From Spirochaeta cellobiosiphila DSM 17781 (GTDB taxonomy: Bacteria > Spirochaetota > Spirochaetia > DSM-17781): a stretch of 64,000 nt of DNA. The stretch spans positions 110,378-174,377 of the forward strand of contig NZ_AUFW01000018.1 of NCBI RefSeq assembly GCF_000426705.1, written 5' to 3'. The notes beneath the pieces are model-generated. The model was not told the DNA's origin, ran no database searches, and worked only from the letters and a program-made list of their open reading frames with translations. The position numbers and the translations under genes were made by a program. Position 1 is the stretch's first letter. The number at the start of each line of letters is the position of its first letter. This document shows, in pieces, positions 1-8,616 of this stretch.

Positions 1-161
1 GGTCTACCAAGAACCATAATAAAGGAGAAAAACAATAAATTGAACGATTTTCCAAAGTTTATCAATCTTTCTCTTTCAATAGTCTACCACCTTCTACTAA
101 TATCGTCATAACTTTAAAGTCATATAGATAATTTGGTGGAGAAATTGTATATTTAAAGGGT

Positions 162-1478
162 ATGAGATCACTACTTATAGGAATCATTTTGACTATTATG
201 TCCTCAATTACTTTTGGTATCGACCTAGATTACCAGAATTTTCTTTATAATGTCATAGATGAAACCGGTATTGATCCCAATGCAGGTCAAACGACTTTTC
301 TCACTCTTCTGGTTCCCATGGGTGGTCGTTATGAAGCCATGGGTACAGCCTATACTGCAGTACCCAAGGATACAGGTTTTATCAATGCTAATCCAGCTGG
401 TTCTAGTTTACTTGAAAATACAGAGCTTTCTCTCTTTCATAATGACTGGATTGCTGATTCCTCAATGGAGTCTTTATCCTATTCTATTCGTTTTAACCAA
501 CTCGGGTTGGGATTTGGAGGAAAATGGTTCAGAGTTCCTTTTACAGCTTATGATGAATTTGGAGAAAGAAGAAATACTGTAGATGGTATAGGTAAGGGTA
601 ATTATATGGAATTTTTAGGCACAGCGAATATAAGCTATAATGTTCTGCATTCTTACTACTATAATGGCCTATCTATTGGAATGAACATTACAAGTGGCTA
701 TCGTTACATTCCCAAGAGTACCTATGCACAGGCTAGTGATAGAAATTCCGTTGCAATAGCTTCTACAGATCAAAATGCTTTAACAATCATGGCCGATATG
801 GGGCTAATGTCCCAATTTAATCTATTTAAATTTTACTATGACTTAGGTAAAAACTTTACACTTGGTCTATCTATTCAAAATGTCGGACCAAATGTCGATG
901 GAGATCCTCTTCCAACTCGAGCACGAGCAGGTCTTTCCTGGTCTCCAATAAAACCTGTTCTTTTAAGTTTTGATTATGCTTATCCCTTTTTTACCCCTTT
1001 GAGTTACTCTTCTGACAGAAATGATAGTATAACCCCTGAAGCACCACATATTGCTTTTGGTAATAGTATCAATTTAACTGATTTCTATAGTATTCAGAGT
1101 GGTATACTAATAAAGAAGGGGCTTCCTCGTATGAGTCTGGGTTCAGCCTTTAATTTCAAGGCTTGGGAAGTAATCGTCAATTATACACTTGATTTAACAA
1201 CACAAATATCCTCCTTAGATAGATTCAGTATTGAAGCCAAGATCAACCTTGGAGATCTTGGCCGTATGGCACGTCAAGAGGAAGCACAAGATTTATATTT
1301 AAAGGGCCTACAGGAATATGCACAAGGTAACATTTATTCTGCTATAGATCTTTGGGAGAAATCTCTTGATTTGAATCCATCCTTTGAACCTGCTAAAGAA
1401 ATACTAGAAACAGCACGTAGAACAGCAGAATTACAAAAACAGATTGAAGAGCTAGAAAAAATAGAAAACGAAGAATAG
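162..1478 (+). CDS. UPF0164 / FadL-PorV-like outer-membrane protein
   Basis: Predicted outer-membrane beta-barrel of the spirochaete UPF0164 family (related to PorV/FadL channels). Residues 1-19 form a signal peptide ending TFG. The family hallmark follows near residues 45-80: GGRYEAMGTAYTAV, then ANPAGSS. Residues about 80-370 alternate short polar and aromatic-rich strands, as in a barrel. Residues about 380-438 are helical and TPR-like (LYLKGLQEYAQGNIYSAIDL), ending in a charged coiled tail; some treponemal relatives carry such a tail. No strong Shine-Dalgarno sequence precedes the ATG, and a TATATT box sits only 8 bases upstream. The gene converges on the next one with 3 bases between stops and a short inverted repeat at 1476-1491. 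Family assignment is good; the substrate (possibly hydrophobic nutrients) is inference. Confidence 0.85.
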   Translation: MRSLLIGIILTIMSSITFGIDLDYQNFLYNVIDETGIDPNAGQTTFLTLLVPMGGRYEAMGTAYTAVPKDTGFINANPAGSSLLENTELSLFHNDWIADSSMESLSYSIRFNQLGLGFGGKWFRVPFTAYDEFGERRNTVDGIGKGNYMEFLGTANISYNVLHSYYYNGLSIGMNITSGYRYIPKSTYAQASDRNSVAIASTDQNALTIMADMGLMSQFNLFKFYYDLGKNFTLGLSIQNVGPNVDGDPLPTRARAGLSWSPIKPVLLSFDYAYPFFTPLSYSSDRNDSITPEAPHIAFGNSINLTDFYSIQSGILIKKGLPRMSLGSAFNFKAWEVIVNYTLDLTTQISSLDRFSIEAKINLGDLGRMARQEEAQDLYLKGLQEYAQGNIYSAIDLWEKSLDLNPSFEPAKEILETARRTAELQKQIEELEKIENEE

Positions 1479-1481
1479 TAA

Positions 1482-2198
1482 CTAATTACTATCCAACAAC
1501 TTATAAGTTTGAATCAAAGGATTAGAGGGCTTCATTACTTTACTTGTTTTATGATCTTCCATGTATTTTTTTAATTTATTTTTATTTATTTTTAAGTTAT
1601 GAACAAGTAAATGTTCGATACAATCGGTCAAATGCGTTTTATTCTCCTGATTCCATTTGTGAAGAAAATCAAGATCAAACGTTATATCATTCAATGTCTT
1701 ATCTGGAGACTCTTCAAACTTTTGATATATTTGCTCCAATTGTTTCAGATATGGATCTGGAACAAACCTTATTTTATCTATCTTTTCACGTAATTTCATA
1801 CGCCATTTAAGAGTCTCTTGTGTATTTTGTTGCCTTTGGTTTAAAAACACATTTAAACCTACACTAGCCAGAGTTGATACCAGTAATTCATCTAACATAG
1901 GAATTGGATCTCTAATAAAGAGAGATAAAAAAAGATATAGGATAACAAAAACAAAGGCAGATATTAAAAAATTAAAAACAAATTTCTGCTCATTTACAGA
2001 ATTGTTTATTCCTTTATCAATTATCTTATATAATTCATTTTTAAGAAGTGTAAAGGCTTCAACTCGAGGTTCGTCTCCATAAAAACCGAAAATTTCATCA
2101 GATTCCATAGATTTTAATGAATTATTATCAGTTCCAATGCTATGTAGAAATAAGGGGGTGCCTTCTTTGGTTTTTAAATGAAATATATATAATGCCAT
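1482..2198 (-). CDS. Two-TM membrane protein of unknown function
   Basis: I do not recognise the family. The protein has a soluble N-terminal part (1-70), two hydrophobic segments at about 73-95 and 101-119, and a long, charged, mostly helical C-terminal part (120-238) rich in Lys, Glu and Gln. This suggests a hairpin membrane anchor with both tails on the same side. It starts 11 bases after the stop of the ankyrin-repeat gene on the same strand, so the two are probably co-transcribed. A role as membrane partner of the ankyrin protein is only inference. Confidence 0.6.
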   Translation of the reverse strand: MALYIFHLKTKEGTPLFLHSIGTDNNSLKSMESDEIFGFYGDEPRVEAFTLLKNELYKIIDKGINNSVNEQKFVFNFLISAFVFVILYLFLSLFIRDPIPMLDELLVSTLASVGLNVFLNQRQQNTQETLKWRMKLREKIDKIRFVPDPYLKQLEQIYQKFEESPDKTLNDITFDLDFLHKWNQENKTHLTDCIEHLLVHNLKINKNKLKKYMEDHKTSKVMKPSNPLIQTYKLLDSN

Positions 2199-2209
2199 GC
2201 CTTATAACA

Positions 2210-3118
2210 TTAATTCCCTTCAATTAAAGGGTCAAGATATTTTAATATCTCATCATGTTTAAATAATTTACAATAAGTAAGAGCATCCATCCCTAACTTA
2301 TCTTTTAAAAGATAATTAGCACCAGCATCTATTAATTTTTTAGCTATATCATAATGACCTTGTCCTATAGCCAGCATAAGAGCAGATTGCCCATTTTTAC
2401 TCACATGATCTACTTCAGCGCCCCAGCTTAAAAGAAGCTCTAAAATGTCAATCTGATTTTCTGCGGCAGCATCCATAACCGGAGTGTTACTCCTATCTTC
2501 ACTTGGTTGATTAAGCTTACAACCTCTATTAAGTAGAAACTCTACAAGTTGATAGTGACCTTTTCTTACAGCTTCATTGACAAGAAAAACACCTTTAGTA
2601 TTTTTTGTATTTTCAGAGAACCCAGCTTCTAGAAAAGCTTCAACAACAGCCAAATTGCCACTGGCAACAGCTTCAAATAAGGAGTAAGAAGAGACTTCTA
2701 TGCCCAAATCATGTAATCTGTTGACTCCTACTATCCTACGCTGTTCTTTTTGCCATTCTTTTTGAAGTGTTTTTAATTCGGTAAATAAATCCATTGTGTT
2801 ACTAATAAAAAGAAACTCAGGCCAATTTTCTGGTAGTAGATCAGCTTGGGCAGGCATCATCATTATTATCTTACGAAGACGGCCGACAAAGACACCAATT
2901 AAGAAGTGTGATATATTACCTTGAATCTGTAATTGATCCGATATAATTAAAAGATGATCAACTTCTCTAATAAGTTCATCTAGACGGGTACGGGAATAGA
3001 TATCCCAATCACGATCCCAAGGTAGTTTTGTTATCTTGATCCCCAGTGATTTGCAATTGTTTTCGACCAAATTGAGATTATTTAATTGTAAACTGTTATA
3101 TATTACTAATAGATGCAT
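2210..3118 (-). CDS. Ankyrin-repeat protein with TIR-like N-terminal domain
   Basis: Residues 1-110 (from the chosen start) look like a Rossmann/TIR-like alpha-beta domain: a first strand HLLVIYNS, a central LLIISDQ strand, then an IGVFVGR-type helix and an IIMMMP strand. A charged helix (LQKEWQKEQRR) links it to four or five ankyrin repeats, visible as SLFEAVASGNLAVVEAFLEA, NEAVRKGHYQLVEFLLNRG, TPVMDAAAENQIDILELLLS and SALMLAIGQGHYDIAKKLID. Longer starts exist at 3169 and 3133. I chose 3118 because the fold starts right there, a TATAAT lies at 3132-3137 and a weak AAGAAAG precedes it. The ankyrin part should mediate protein binding. No catalytic Glu typical of NADase TIR domains is convincing, so the enzyme activity is unknown. 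Confidence 0.72.
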   Translation of the reverse strand: MHLLVIYNSLQLNNLNLVENNCKSLGIKITKLPWDRDWDIYSRTRLDELIREVDHLLIISDQLQIQGNISHFLIGVFVGRLRKIIMMMPAQADLLPENWPEFLFISNTMDLFTELKTLQKEWQKEQRRIVGVNRLHDLGIEVSSYSLFEAVASGNLAVVEAFLEAGFSENTKNTKGVFLVNEAVRKGHYQLVEFLLNRGCKLNQPSEDRSNTPVMDAAAENQIDILELLLSWGAEVDHVSKNGQSALMLAIGQGHYDIAKKLIDAGANYLLKDKLGMDALTYCKLFKHDEILKYLDPLIEGN

Positions 3119-3200
3119 ATCTTTCTTATACATTATATCGACAAAAAGAAATATTAAGTTAATTCCCATAAGCGTTTTTTATATGTAATATATTAATACT

Positions 3201-3512
3201 ATGGATAAAGAAATAACATTTGAGTTCGTCAAAGACCCTGATTACAAAATGATAGCTATTAATGGAGCTTGGGGAGGAGTAACTCCTCGTGGTGAAATAA
3301 AATTTGATCTATTTTTTGAACACGTTGATTTTCCTGAAGAAGTCAGTTATATGACGACACCAGACGGCTTAGGCCCGGAAGTAAGTCGAGATCCCGTTAA
3401 ATCAAGTATTATAAGAGAAGTGATGATGGGTATCGTAATGACCCCTGAGAATGCAGCAAATCTTGGGCATTGGTTAATAGAGAAGTCGAATCAAGCAACC
3501 CCAAAAAAATGA
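3201..3512 (+). CDS. Small DUF3467-like protein
   Basis: A 103-residue cytoplasmic protein. Its pattern resembles the DUF3467 family: an early MIAINGAWGG strand, an EIKFDLFFE strand replacing the usual LDFG segment, then a REVMMGIVMTPENAANL helix-strand that matches the family's v-msP-aa-L ending. The match is by shape and I would call it probable rather than certain. No Shine-Dalgarno sequence is visible; a TATATT at 3189-3194 lies 6 bases before the ATG, which would fit a leaderless mRNA. Its stop overlaps the start of the next gene (ATGA). It is the first gene of a plus-strand run reaching 8271. Confidence 0.7.
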   Translation: MDKEITFEFVKDPDYKMIAINGAWGGVTPRGEIKFDLFFEHVDFPEEVSYMTTPDGLGPEVSRDPVKSSIIREVMMGIVMTPENAANLGHWLIEKSNQATPKK

Positions 3513-4300
3513 AAAAATTAATTTATACCCTTCTTTATTTTATGTTGACAGCTTATTCTTGGGGACAAAGTTATACTTGGAATATTCAACCAGAATCACA
3601 TAAATTTGAAAAAGGTAAAACGTTAATTGAAGTGGTTACTGGAAACTGGAATGGAAATAGTTTTAAGGCCTATAGAAACTTAGCAATGGTGAACAATAAT
3701 TACCCTGATATCAATATTATTGTTTACCACTGGGGAGACTATTTTGAACTTTCTGATACAAGATCCTATATCAATGGAATAGGAACACTAAAAGTCATTC
3801 CAGGAGCTATAGTAAATAGAAAAGGACTAGACTTTAAATCAACAGATAATTGGTTAAGTATGGTAAAAGTAGCACAGAAAAATGACTACCCTATTTCCTT
3901 TTACTTTGAATCAGGTAGAGGTCCAGATTGGTCACTATATATAAAATTTGAACGGGAAATAAAAAATAGTAAACTTATGATTTTACTTGTTGAAGATCCG
4001 ATATCCGAGATTATTTTGGAAAATCCTTATCCCTATGTATCTACCATGGATTACTTCATAAGTGAAGATAAAATTTTAACAACTGATATCCCTTCTGTTT
4101 TAAGAGATTTTATACTCCCTCCAGAAGGGGTATCATTAACTTTCCCAGAGGGATGGTCTCCAATACTTACTGTCAAATATAATTTTAATGTTACTCTAAG
4201 TCCCGATTGGGACAAAAACAATATTTCAATCGTGGCTTTTATCTTCGATCAAAACCAAGTCTATGGTTCAATAAAAACTCCTTTATTTAGTAAGGACTAA
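3509..4300 (+). CDS. Exported protein of unknown function
   Basis: A 263-residue protein beginning with a clear signal peptide (MKKLIYTLLYFMLTAYSWGQ, cleavage likely after WGQ). The mature part is rich in Trp, Tyr and Asp with a beta-strand pattern and no recognised motif. The ATG at 3509 is chosen because it starts the signal peptide exactly and forms an ATGA overlap with the upstream stop; a longer frame from 3470 would put a hydrophilic stretch in front of the signal. Context: a co-transcribed set with a TPR-TM protein just 7 bases downstream, so a periplasmic partner role is plausible but unproven. Confidence 0.65.
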   Translation: MKKLIYTLLYFMLTAYSWGQSYTWNIQPESHKFEKGKTLIEVVTGNWNGNSFKAYRNLAMVNNNYPDINIIVYHWGDYFELSDTRSYINGIGTLKVIPGAIVNRKGLDFKSTDNWLSMVKVAQKNDYPISFYFESGRGPDWSLYIKFEREIKNSKLMILLVEDPISEIILENPYPYVSTMDYFISEDKILTTDIPSVLRDFILPPEGVSLTFPEGWSPILTVKYNFNVTLSPDWDKNNISIVAFIFDQNQVYGSIKTPLFSKD

Positions 4301-4307
4301 TTATAAT

Positions 4308-5546
4308 ATGGCTCAACAAGATGACGCACTAAAAAGATATCTACATATTCTTAGTGAGGCTTATGAGACTAATAACAATATATCCATAGAGCAAATAAAA
4401 TTACTTCAAGAAGATTTAGCAGAAACAGACCTATTTTACTTGAACAACCAAATATTAGATTGCTTAGATAAAGGGGACTCTTACAAACAACAAGGCCAAT
4501 GGAAGGCAGCCAAAAAAGAATATGAAAAGGCAATAAAAACAGATATAACAAATCCAGATTTATATCATCGATTAGCCCAATTATATTGGGATAACTACCG
4601 AATAAAAAAAGATAAGTCCTTACTTAATAGAATTAAGGAACTGAATAGTCATGCCCTTTATTACGAAAAAAATCATTATCCCACCCAAAAATTAAAAAAG
4701 GACATGAGGAGAACCAAAGTATTCACACTATTAGTTATCCTTTTTCTATTACTTATAAGTTCTATAAGTGGTGCAATATGGTACAATTCTGAACACAAAA
4801 AGGAAAAAATATCAAACTTTGTCTTTTCGAAAGACTTAAAAGTAAATATACCCATTTATTATGATGAATCCACAAGTCCTAATACTATTGAATGGGAACA
4901 AGTAAGAAGTTACAGAGAATGGGTCGGTAATAAATGGACATACTCAGGTTTAGGATATTTTGTAAATCACAATGACCTTATTGATATGATACAAGGTACA
5001 ATAAAAGGCTTTAGCCAATCAGGGATTACCATATTTACACAGAATTTCACTCTTGATGGACCTCTATTAGCAGAAAGTAAAATAAGCTATAATCCTTTAA
5101 TACCTGAGTACCTTGACTTGACACAGGTATCGCGACTTTTGATCTCTATATCCCAACCTGACCCTTCTGTAATTAACTCATATGTAAAAAAAGAAATGTC
5201 CATCTTATCAGATAAACCTAGATTAGATGGAGTTAGTTTAAAAGGAGTGAGCTACTGGCAAGCACCAGAGGTAAATTTGGATGCTTACAAATTAAATCTA
5301 ATACTTTCTATCAAGAATGAGGGAAGAAGAAACTTAACTCTTTTAGAAGGAAGCTTAGAATGGGATATTAATATACCAGGATACAATCAAGATTATTCTT
5401 TAGTGAGTAGTACTACACCAGAATTAAAACCAGGTGAAAGTGTTACCTTTACTATTTATAGAGAGTTTCCCTTTAATCAGTTCGCAGATCAGTCAAATTT
5501 ACCAGAAAATATAACATTTAGATTAAAGGAGTTACAGGCAAAATGA
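4308..5546 (+). CDS. TPR protein with one transmembrane anchor
   Basis: A 412-residue bitopic membrane protein. Residues about 47-105 carry one or two TPR units (DKGDSYKQQGQWKAAKKEYE is the clearest helix pair). A single strong membrane segment follows at about 138-160 (VFTLLVILFLLLISSISGAI). The remaining ~250 residues should be extracytoplasmic and are beta-rich, ending in a segment resembling an immunoglobulin-type strand set (SIKNEGRRNLTLLEGSLEW, then LKPGESVTF). The TPR part would be cytoplasmic. It lies 7 bases after the exported protein and overlaps the NUDIX gene by ATGA, so it is translationally coupled in the run. Function unknown. Confidence 0.68.
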   Translation: MAQQDDALKRYLHILSEAYETNNNISIEQIKLLQEDLAETDLFYLNNQILDCLDKGDSYKQQGQWKAAKKEYEKAIKTDITNPDLYHRLAQLYWDNYRIKKDKSLLNRIKELNSHALYYEKNHYPTQKLKKDMRRTKVFTLLVILFLLLISSISGAIWYNSEHKKEKISNFVFSKDLKVNIPIYYDESTSPNTIEWEQVRSYREWVGNKWTYSGLGYFVNHNDLIDMIQGTIKGFSQSGITIFTQNFTLDGPLLAESKISYNPLIPEYLDLTQVSRLLISISQPDPSVINSYVKKEMSILSDKPRLDGVSLKGVSYWQAPEVNLDAYKLNLILSIKNEGRRNLTLLEGSLEWDINIPGYNQDYSLVSSTTPELKPGESVTFTIYREFPFNQFADQSNLPENITFRLKELQAK

Positions 5547-6046
5547 TTGATTGGACAAAATGGATCCCCAAAGAACAAGCCGTACTTTGTTTTATACGAC
5601 AAAATGACCAATTATTATTAATGATAAAGAAAAGAGGATTAGGAAAAGGAAAAGTAAATGCACCTGGCGGGAGAATTGAAGCTAATGAAACACCTGTGAA
5701 TGCGGCAATTAGAGAATGCGAGGAAGAAGTTGGATTAACACCACACAATTTACTTAAATACTGTCATCTATCTTTTGATTTTAAAGATGGATATTCCCTG
5801 TTTTGTTATGTTTATTTTGCTGATAGTTTTGATGGGGAACTGATAGAAACAGAGGAAGCCGATCCTTTCTGGTGTAAAATTGAAGATATCCCTTGGGATA
5901 AAATGTGGGAAGATGATAGGCATTGGCTTCCAGAGTTACTAAAAGGTAACACCTTAAGTTGTCGTTTCGTTTTTGAGGAAGATAGAATGTTGTACAAAGA
6001 TATTTACAACGGTTACAGGGAAGAGAGCTTTTTATTAGATGATTAA
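5543..6046 (+). CDS. NUDIX hydrolase, MutT/MTH1-like
   Basis: A pyrophosphohydrolase of the NUDIX family. The Nudix box is complete at about residues 42-64: it runs GGRIEANETPVNAAIREC and continues EEEVGL, matching G-x5-E-x7-REUxEExGU with all metal-binding Glu residues present. The flanking FKDGYSLFCYVYFAD and WCKIEDIPWDKMWEDDRHWLP segments resemble 8-oxo-dGTPase/oxidised-purine NTPases of the MTH1 group, so nucleotide-pool cleaning is the likely job. Length 167 residues is normal. Its ATG overlaps the upstream stop (ATGA) and its end overlaps the next gene by 8 bases. Substrate remains inference. Confidence 0.88.
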   Translation: MIDWTKWIPKEQAVLCFIRQNDQLLLMIKKRGLGKGKVNAPGGRIEANETPVNAAIRECEEEVGLTPHNLLKYCHLSFDFKDGYSLFCYVYFADSFDGELIETEEADPFWCKIEDIPWDKMWEDDRHWLPELLKGNTLSCRFVFEEDRMLYKDIYNGYREESFLLDD

Positions 6047-7505
6047 TATCTTAACGAACTATACCTATTGGTTATGGTTTGGGTTATTATTGTTTGTCCC
6101 CATTATAATTAGGAAAATTTTGATGATCATTATTTTATCTATAGGGGAAAGGTTTTACACCAAGCAATTGCAAAAAGATACAGGTCGTGAGTGGAAAACA
6201 GCCAAAGATAGAATGGTTTTAAAGGAAATGGTCCAACTATTAAAACCAAGACTAAAAGGCTCCTTTGTTTTGTCACAAGCCATTCAAGAAGATTCTTTTC
6301 AACTTATTCGATTGATGGACAAATATTGTGACGGAAATACAAAGCTAGACAATCAAATTCAGTTCAAATTTAGTCTGAAACGTTTATTACTTATTTCTTT
6401 TTTAGCTTTTGAAGAAATTTATGAATCAATTAAACTTCATCCGATGTTTAAGTTTCTCCAATATAGGAAAATTATCTGGTTTGATAGATTTATTGGATAT
6501 GGTCAATTTTACTCTTCTCTTATAGGAAAAATCCCATTCATCAAAAGTCTCAGTAAGTCTCCCCTTCCGGGATTTATAATACGTTTATTGTTAACACCCT
6601 TGTTAGGAATACCTAGTTTAATATGGTATAATATAAGAACATTTCTTATTGGTTTTCTCTCTGAGGGTACTTTTCGTTTTTTTTATGTCATCACCTTCAT
6701 GAGAATTGCCCGTTATGGACTTGTTTTGTATGGGGAGCCTAATCCACATATTGAAGAACAAATGAAAAAATATGATAAAGAAGGACTACGCAAATATTAT
6801 AATAAGCTAGATTTTGAAATAACTATTTTTGACACTACTCCTAAAAGCACTGAATATGAAACAGCAATAATATACTATCAGGACCTACTCAACCAGTTTA
6901 ATCTCCATCAGGACAAACAATACCAATCTATGAGTAAGGATAAGGAATGGTTAGACAAAATTAGCCAATTCTTTAATTCAGATAACACAGAAAATAACCT
7001 AAAACCATTTTTCCATAAATTATTACATTCCATTCCTAATATTTATGGCTATAAAAAGGAAAAATCCTATATGCACTTACGCCTAGGTGATTACCTGCGC
7101 TTCGGATATAGACTTTCTCTTCAAGGTATATATTACTTGATAACAACCCCAGGATTAGAACAGTTATCGGAGGTACCTATAAATATGATGATTAAGTTAC
7201 AAACAATCACTAAAAAAGACATCTTCACCAATATCATGCCACATGCTAAATCTTTATATACTCATTATAAAGGTTATAGTAAAGTTCAAAAACTACTCAA
7301 ATTCATAACAAGAAAATCTGGAGGACTATCATTAGCCTGGTCAGTGAGTAGTCCTATTATCATAGGACATTTACGTCGATACTATACTTCTTTTATTGCC
7401 CATAGGATATCAAGATTATGGATAATGAGTTGGGAAGAAAATAAACAAGGAAAATCTCCAAGTTTCAATCTTTATTATGAAGGAAATAATGATGAACCTA
7501 CCTGA
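6039..7505 (+). CDS. Membrane protein of unknown function
   Basis: A 488-residue protein that I cannot assign. A hydrophobic N-terminus (about residues 8-36) is followed by a basic, helical stretch, then a second hydrophobic cluster at about 178-230 (GFIIRLLLTPLLGIPSLIWY and further) that may form two membrane helices. The C-terminal half is soluble and helical, with a weaker hydrophobic segment near 420-450. Many Lys/Arg and aromatic residues flank the hydrophobic parts. The ATG overlaps the NUDIX stop by 8 bases and the 3' end overlaps the next gene, so it is an integral member of the cluster. No transporter or enzyme signature seen. Confidence 0.62.
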   Translation: MINILTNYTYWLWFGLLLFVPIIIRKILMIIILSIGERFYTKQLQKDTGREWKTAKDRMVLKEMVQLLKPRLKGSFVLSQAIQEDSFQLIRLMDKYCDGNTKLDNQIQFKFSLKRLLLISFLAFEEIYESIKLHPMFKFLQYRKIIWFDRFIGYGQFYSSLIGKIPFIKSLSKSPLPGFIIRLLLTPLLGIPSLIWYNIRTFLIGFLSEGTFRFFYVITFMRIARYGLVLYGEPNPHIEEQMKKYDKEGLRKYYNKLDFEITIFDTTPKSTEYETAIIYYQDLLNQFNLHQDKQYQSMSKDKEWLDKISQFFNSDNTENNLKPFFHKLLHSIPNIYGYKKEKSYMHLRLGDYLRFGYRLSLQGIYYLITTPGLEQLSEVPINMMIKLQTITKKDIFTNIMPHAKSLYTHYKGYSKVQKLLKFITRKSGGLSLAWSVSSPIIIGHLRRYYTSFIAHRISRLWIMSWEENKQGKSPSFNLYYEGNNDEPT

Positions 7506-8271
7506 AATCAACCAAAAGACAAAAATAATTAAACAAGGATTACCACGTTTTTATCATGGAAACTCTACATGCATTATGCTTATTCATGGATGGACAGGTT
7601 GTCCAGAAGATTTAAATTCTATAGGTCAAAAATTAAATACGGAAGGGGGATATACTGTCGATATTCCAAGATTACCTGGTCATGGTACTAATTTAAAGGA
7701 TATGGAGAATACGGGAGCTAATATTTGGCTTCGATATGTAATGGACCGTTACCTGGAATTATCATATAAATACGAAGATATATACATGGCAGGAGAATCC
7801 ATGGGTGGACTTATATGTCTACTTAGTGCAATACAATTTAAAATTCCCAAAATAGTATTATTTGCACCTGCCATTGCAACAATATCAAAAGGAGTGTATT
7901 GGGCTCCATTACTAAAACATATAATAAAACGAGTCCCCTCCAAGGTAGATCGTCATGAACAGGATGATGAAGATACTCTACTCTATAAATCAGAATATAA
8001 ACAGAACACCAGTGTTCAAACTGTGGCAGAATTAAACAAATTGATTAAGCTGACAAGACATAATCTAAGCAGGCTACAATCAAAAGCACTTGTCTTTTGG
8101 AGCAAAAAAGATAAATCAGTGTCTTCTAAAGCATTAGACATACTAAATAATAAAACCCCTAAAACAAATATTCAGTATGTAATCCTCGAAGAAAGTGGTC
8201 ACCTAGTCACAAATGGTCCGGAAAAGGAAATTGTACTAAAAAAAACTTTGGATTTTTTTAAACAAGGTTAA
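7489..8271 (+). CDS. Alpha/beta hydrolase, monoacylglycerol lipase/carboxylesterase type
   Basis: An alpha/beta-hydrolase of the thermophilic-carboxylesterase (Est30/YvaK) or monoacylglycerol lipase type. Visible: the oxyanion strand MLIHGWTGCPED, LPGHG, the nucleophile elbow GESMGG (catalytic Ser), an acid region VFWSKKDKSVS, and a late His in EESGHLV. There is no signal peptide, so it acts in the cytoplasm on short-chain or lipid esters. The start is one of two adjacent ATGs at 7489 and 7492 with AAGGA at 7480-7484; an in-frame ATG at 7477 lies before this site and is unlikely. It overlaps the membrane-protein gene by 17 bases. Its 3' end overlaps the convergent trpR by 4 bases. Confidence 0.85.
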   Translation: MMNLPEINQKTKIIKQGLPRFYHGNSTCIMLIHGWTGCPEDLNSIGQKLNTEGGYTVDIPRLPGHGTNLKDMENTGANIWLRYVMDRYLELSYKYEDIYMAGESMGGLICLLSAIQFKIPKIVLFAPAIATISKGVYWAPLLKHIIKRVPSKVDRHEQDDEDTLLYKSEYKQNTSVQTVAELNKLIKLTRHNLSRLQSKALVFWSKKDKSVSSKALDILNNKTPKTNIQYVILEESGHLVTNGPEKEIVLKKTLDFFKQG

Positions 8272-8555
8272 CCCAAATATCTATCAATCATCTTTCGAAA
8301 GGGAGATTCGTCTTTCTTTAATTCCTTAGAACCTCTTGTAATCTTACATAGACTTAGTCCCAGATTATCAGCCACCTTTCGTTGACTCATACCTGAATCT
8401 ATAAGTCGAACTAAAGCCCAACGATCTGAAACAGCTTTCAACTCAGATGAGGTTAGTAAGCTATTTAAAAAATTTTCTATATCTGTAGGATCATCAGTCA
8501 AGGATAAGGCTTTACATAATTCTTTTATTGGGTCTTCTTTAAACACTGTTTGCAT
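8268..8555 (-). CDS. trpR: Trp repressor family protein
   Basis: A 95-residue all-helical DNA-binding protein of the TrpR family. The helix-turn-helix is seen as MSQRKVADNLGLSLCKITRG, closely following the E. coli pattern of SQRELKN and ITRGS, and the preceding LLTSSELKAVSDRWALVRLI segment matches TrpR helices C and D. The ITRGS-x-x-LK ending favours TrpR over the YerC/YecD branch. Expected role: tryptophan-dependent repression. No trp biosynthesis gene is in the window, so the regulon must lie elsewhere, apart from probable self-regulation through the promoter described separately. The ATG has no Shine-Dalgarno sequence and lies 9 bases from the -10 box. Confidence 0.85.
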   Translation of the reverse strand: MQTVFKEDPIKELCKALSLTDDPTDIENFLNSLLTSSELKAVSDRWALVRLIDSGMSQRKVADNLGLSLCKITRGSKELKKDESPFRKMIDRYLG

Positions 8556-8564
8556 TGTATTATT

Positions 8565-8593
8565 AATATAGGAGTACGGGCTGTACCTGTCAA
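8565..8593 (-). promoter_or_regulatory. trpR promoter with inverted repeat in the spacer
   Basis: On the minus strand TTGACA (8588-8593) and TATATT (8565-8570) are separated by exactly 17 bases, a near-consensus sigma-70 promoter. The spacer contains two GTAC sites (8574-8577 and 8583-8586) spaced by 5 bases, a plausible autoregulatory TrpR operator by position. The similarity to the known CTAG-centred E. coli operator is limited. The predicted transcript start falls at or just before the trpR ATG, suggesting a leaderless mRNA. Confidence 0.65.
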
Positions 8594-8616
8594 TAGAAAC
8601 AAATAAGGAGAAATGT

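Noticed and set aside
1..161. Short TTG frame after AAGGAG at 22-27
   Set aside because: It codes for only about 23 residues with no support; the segment may be the 3' flank of an unseen gene and the upstream region of the UPF0164 gene.
3470..3508. Longer start for the exported protein gene
   Set aside because: It would add 13 hydrophilic residues before a perfect signal peptide and has no ribosome site; ATG 3509 with the ATGA overlap is better.
8268..8555. YerC/YecD-family call for the Trp-repressor-like protein
   Set aside because: The ITRGS-x-x-LK ending and helix pattern follow TrpR more closely than YerC/YecD.
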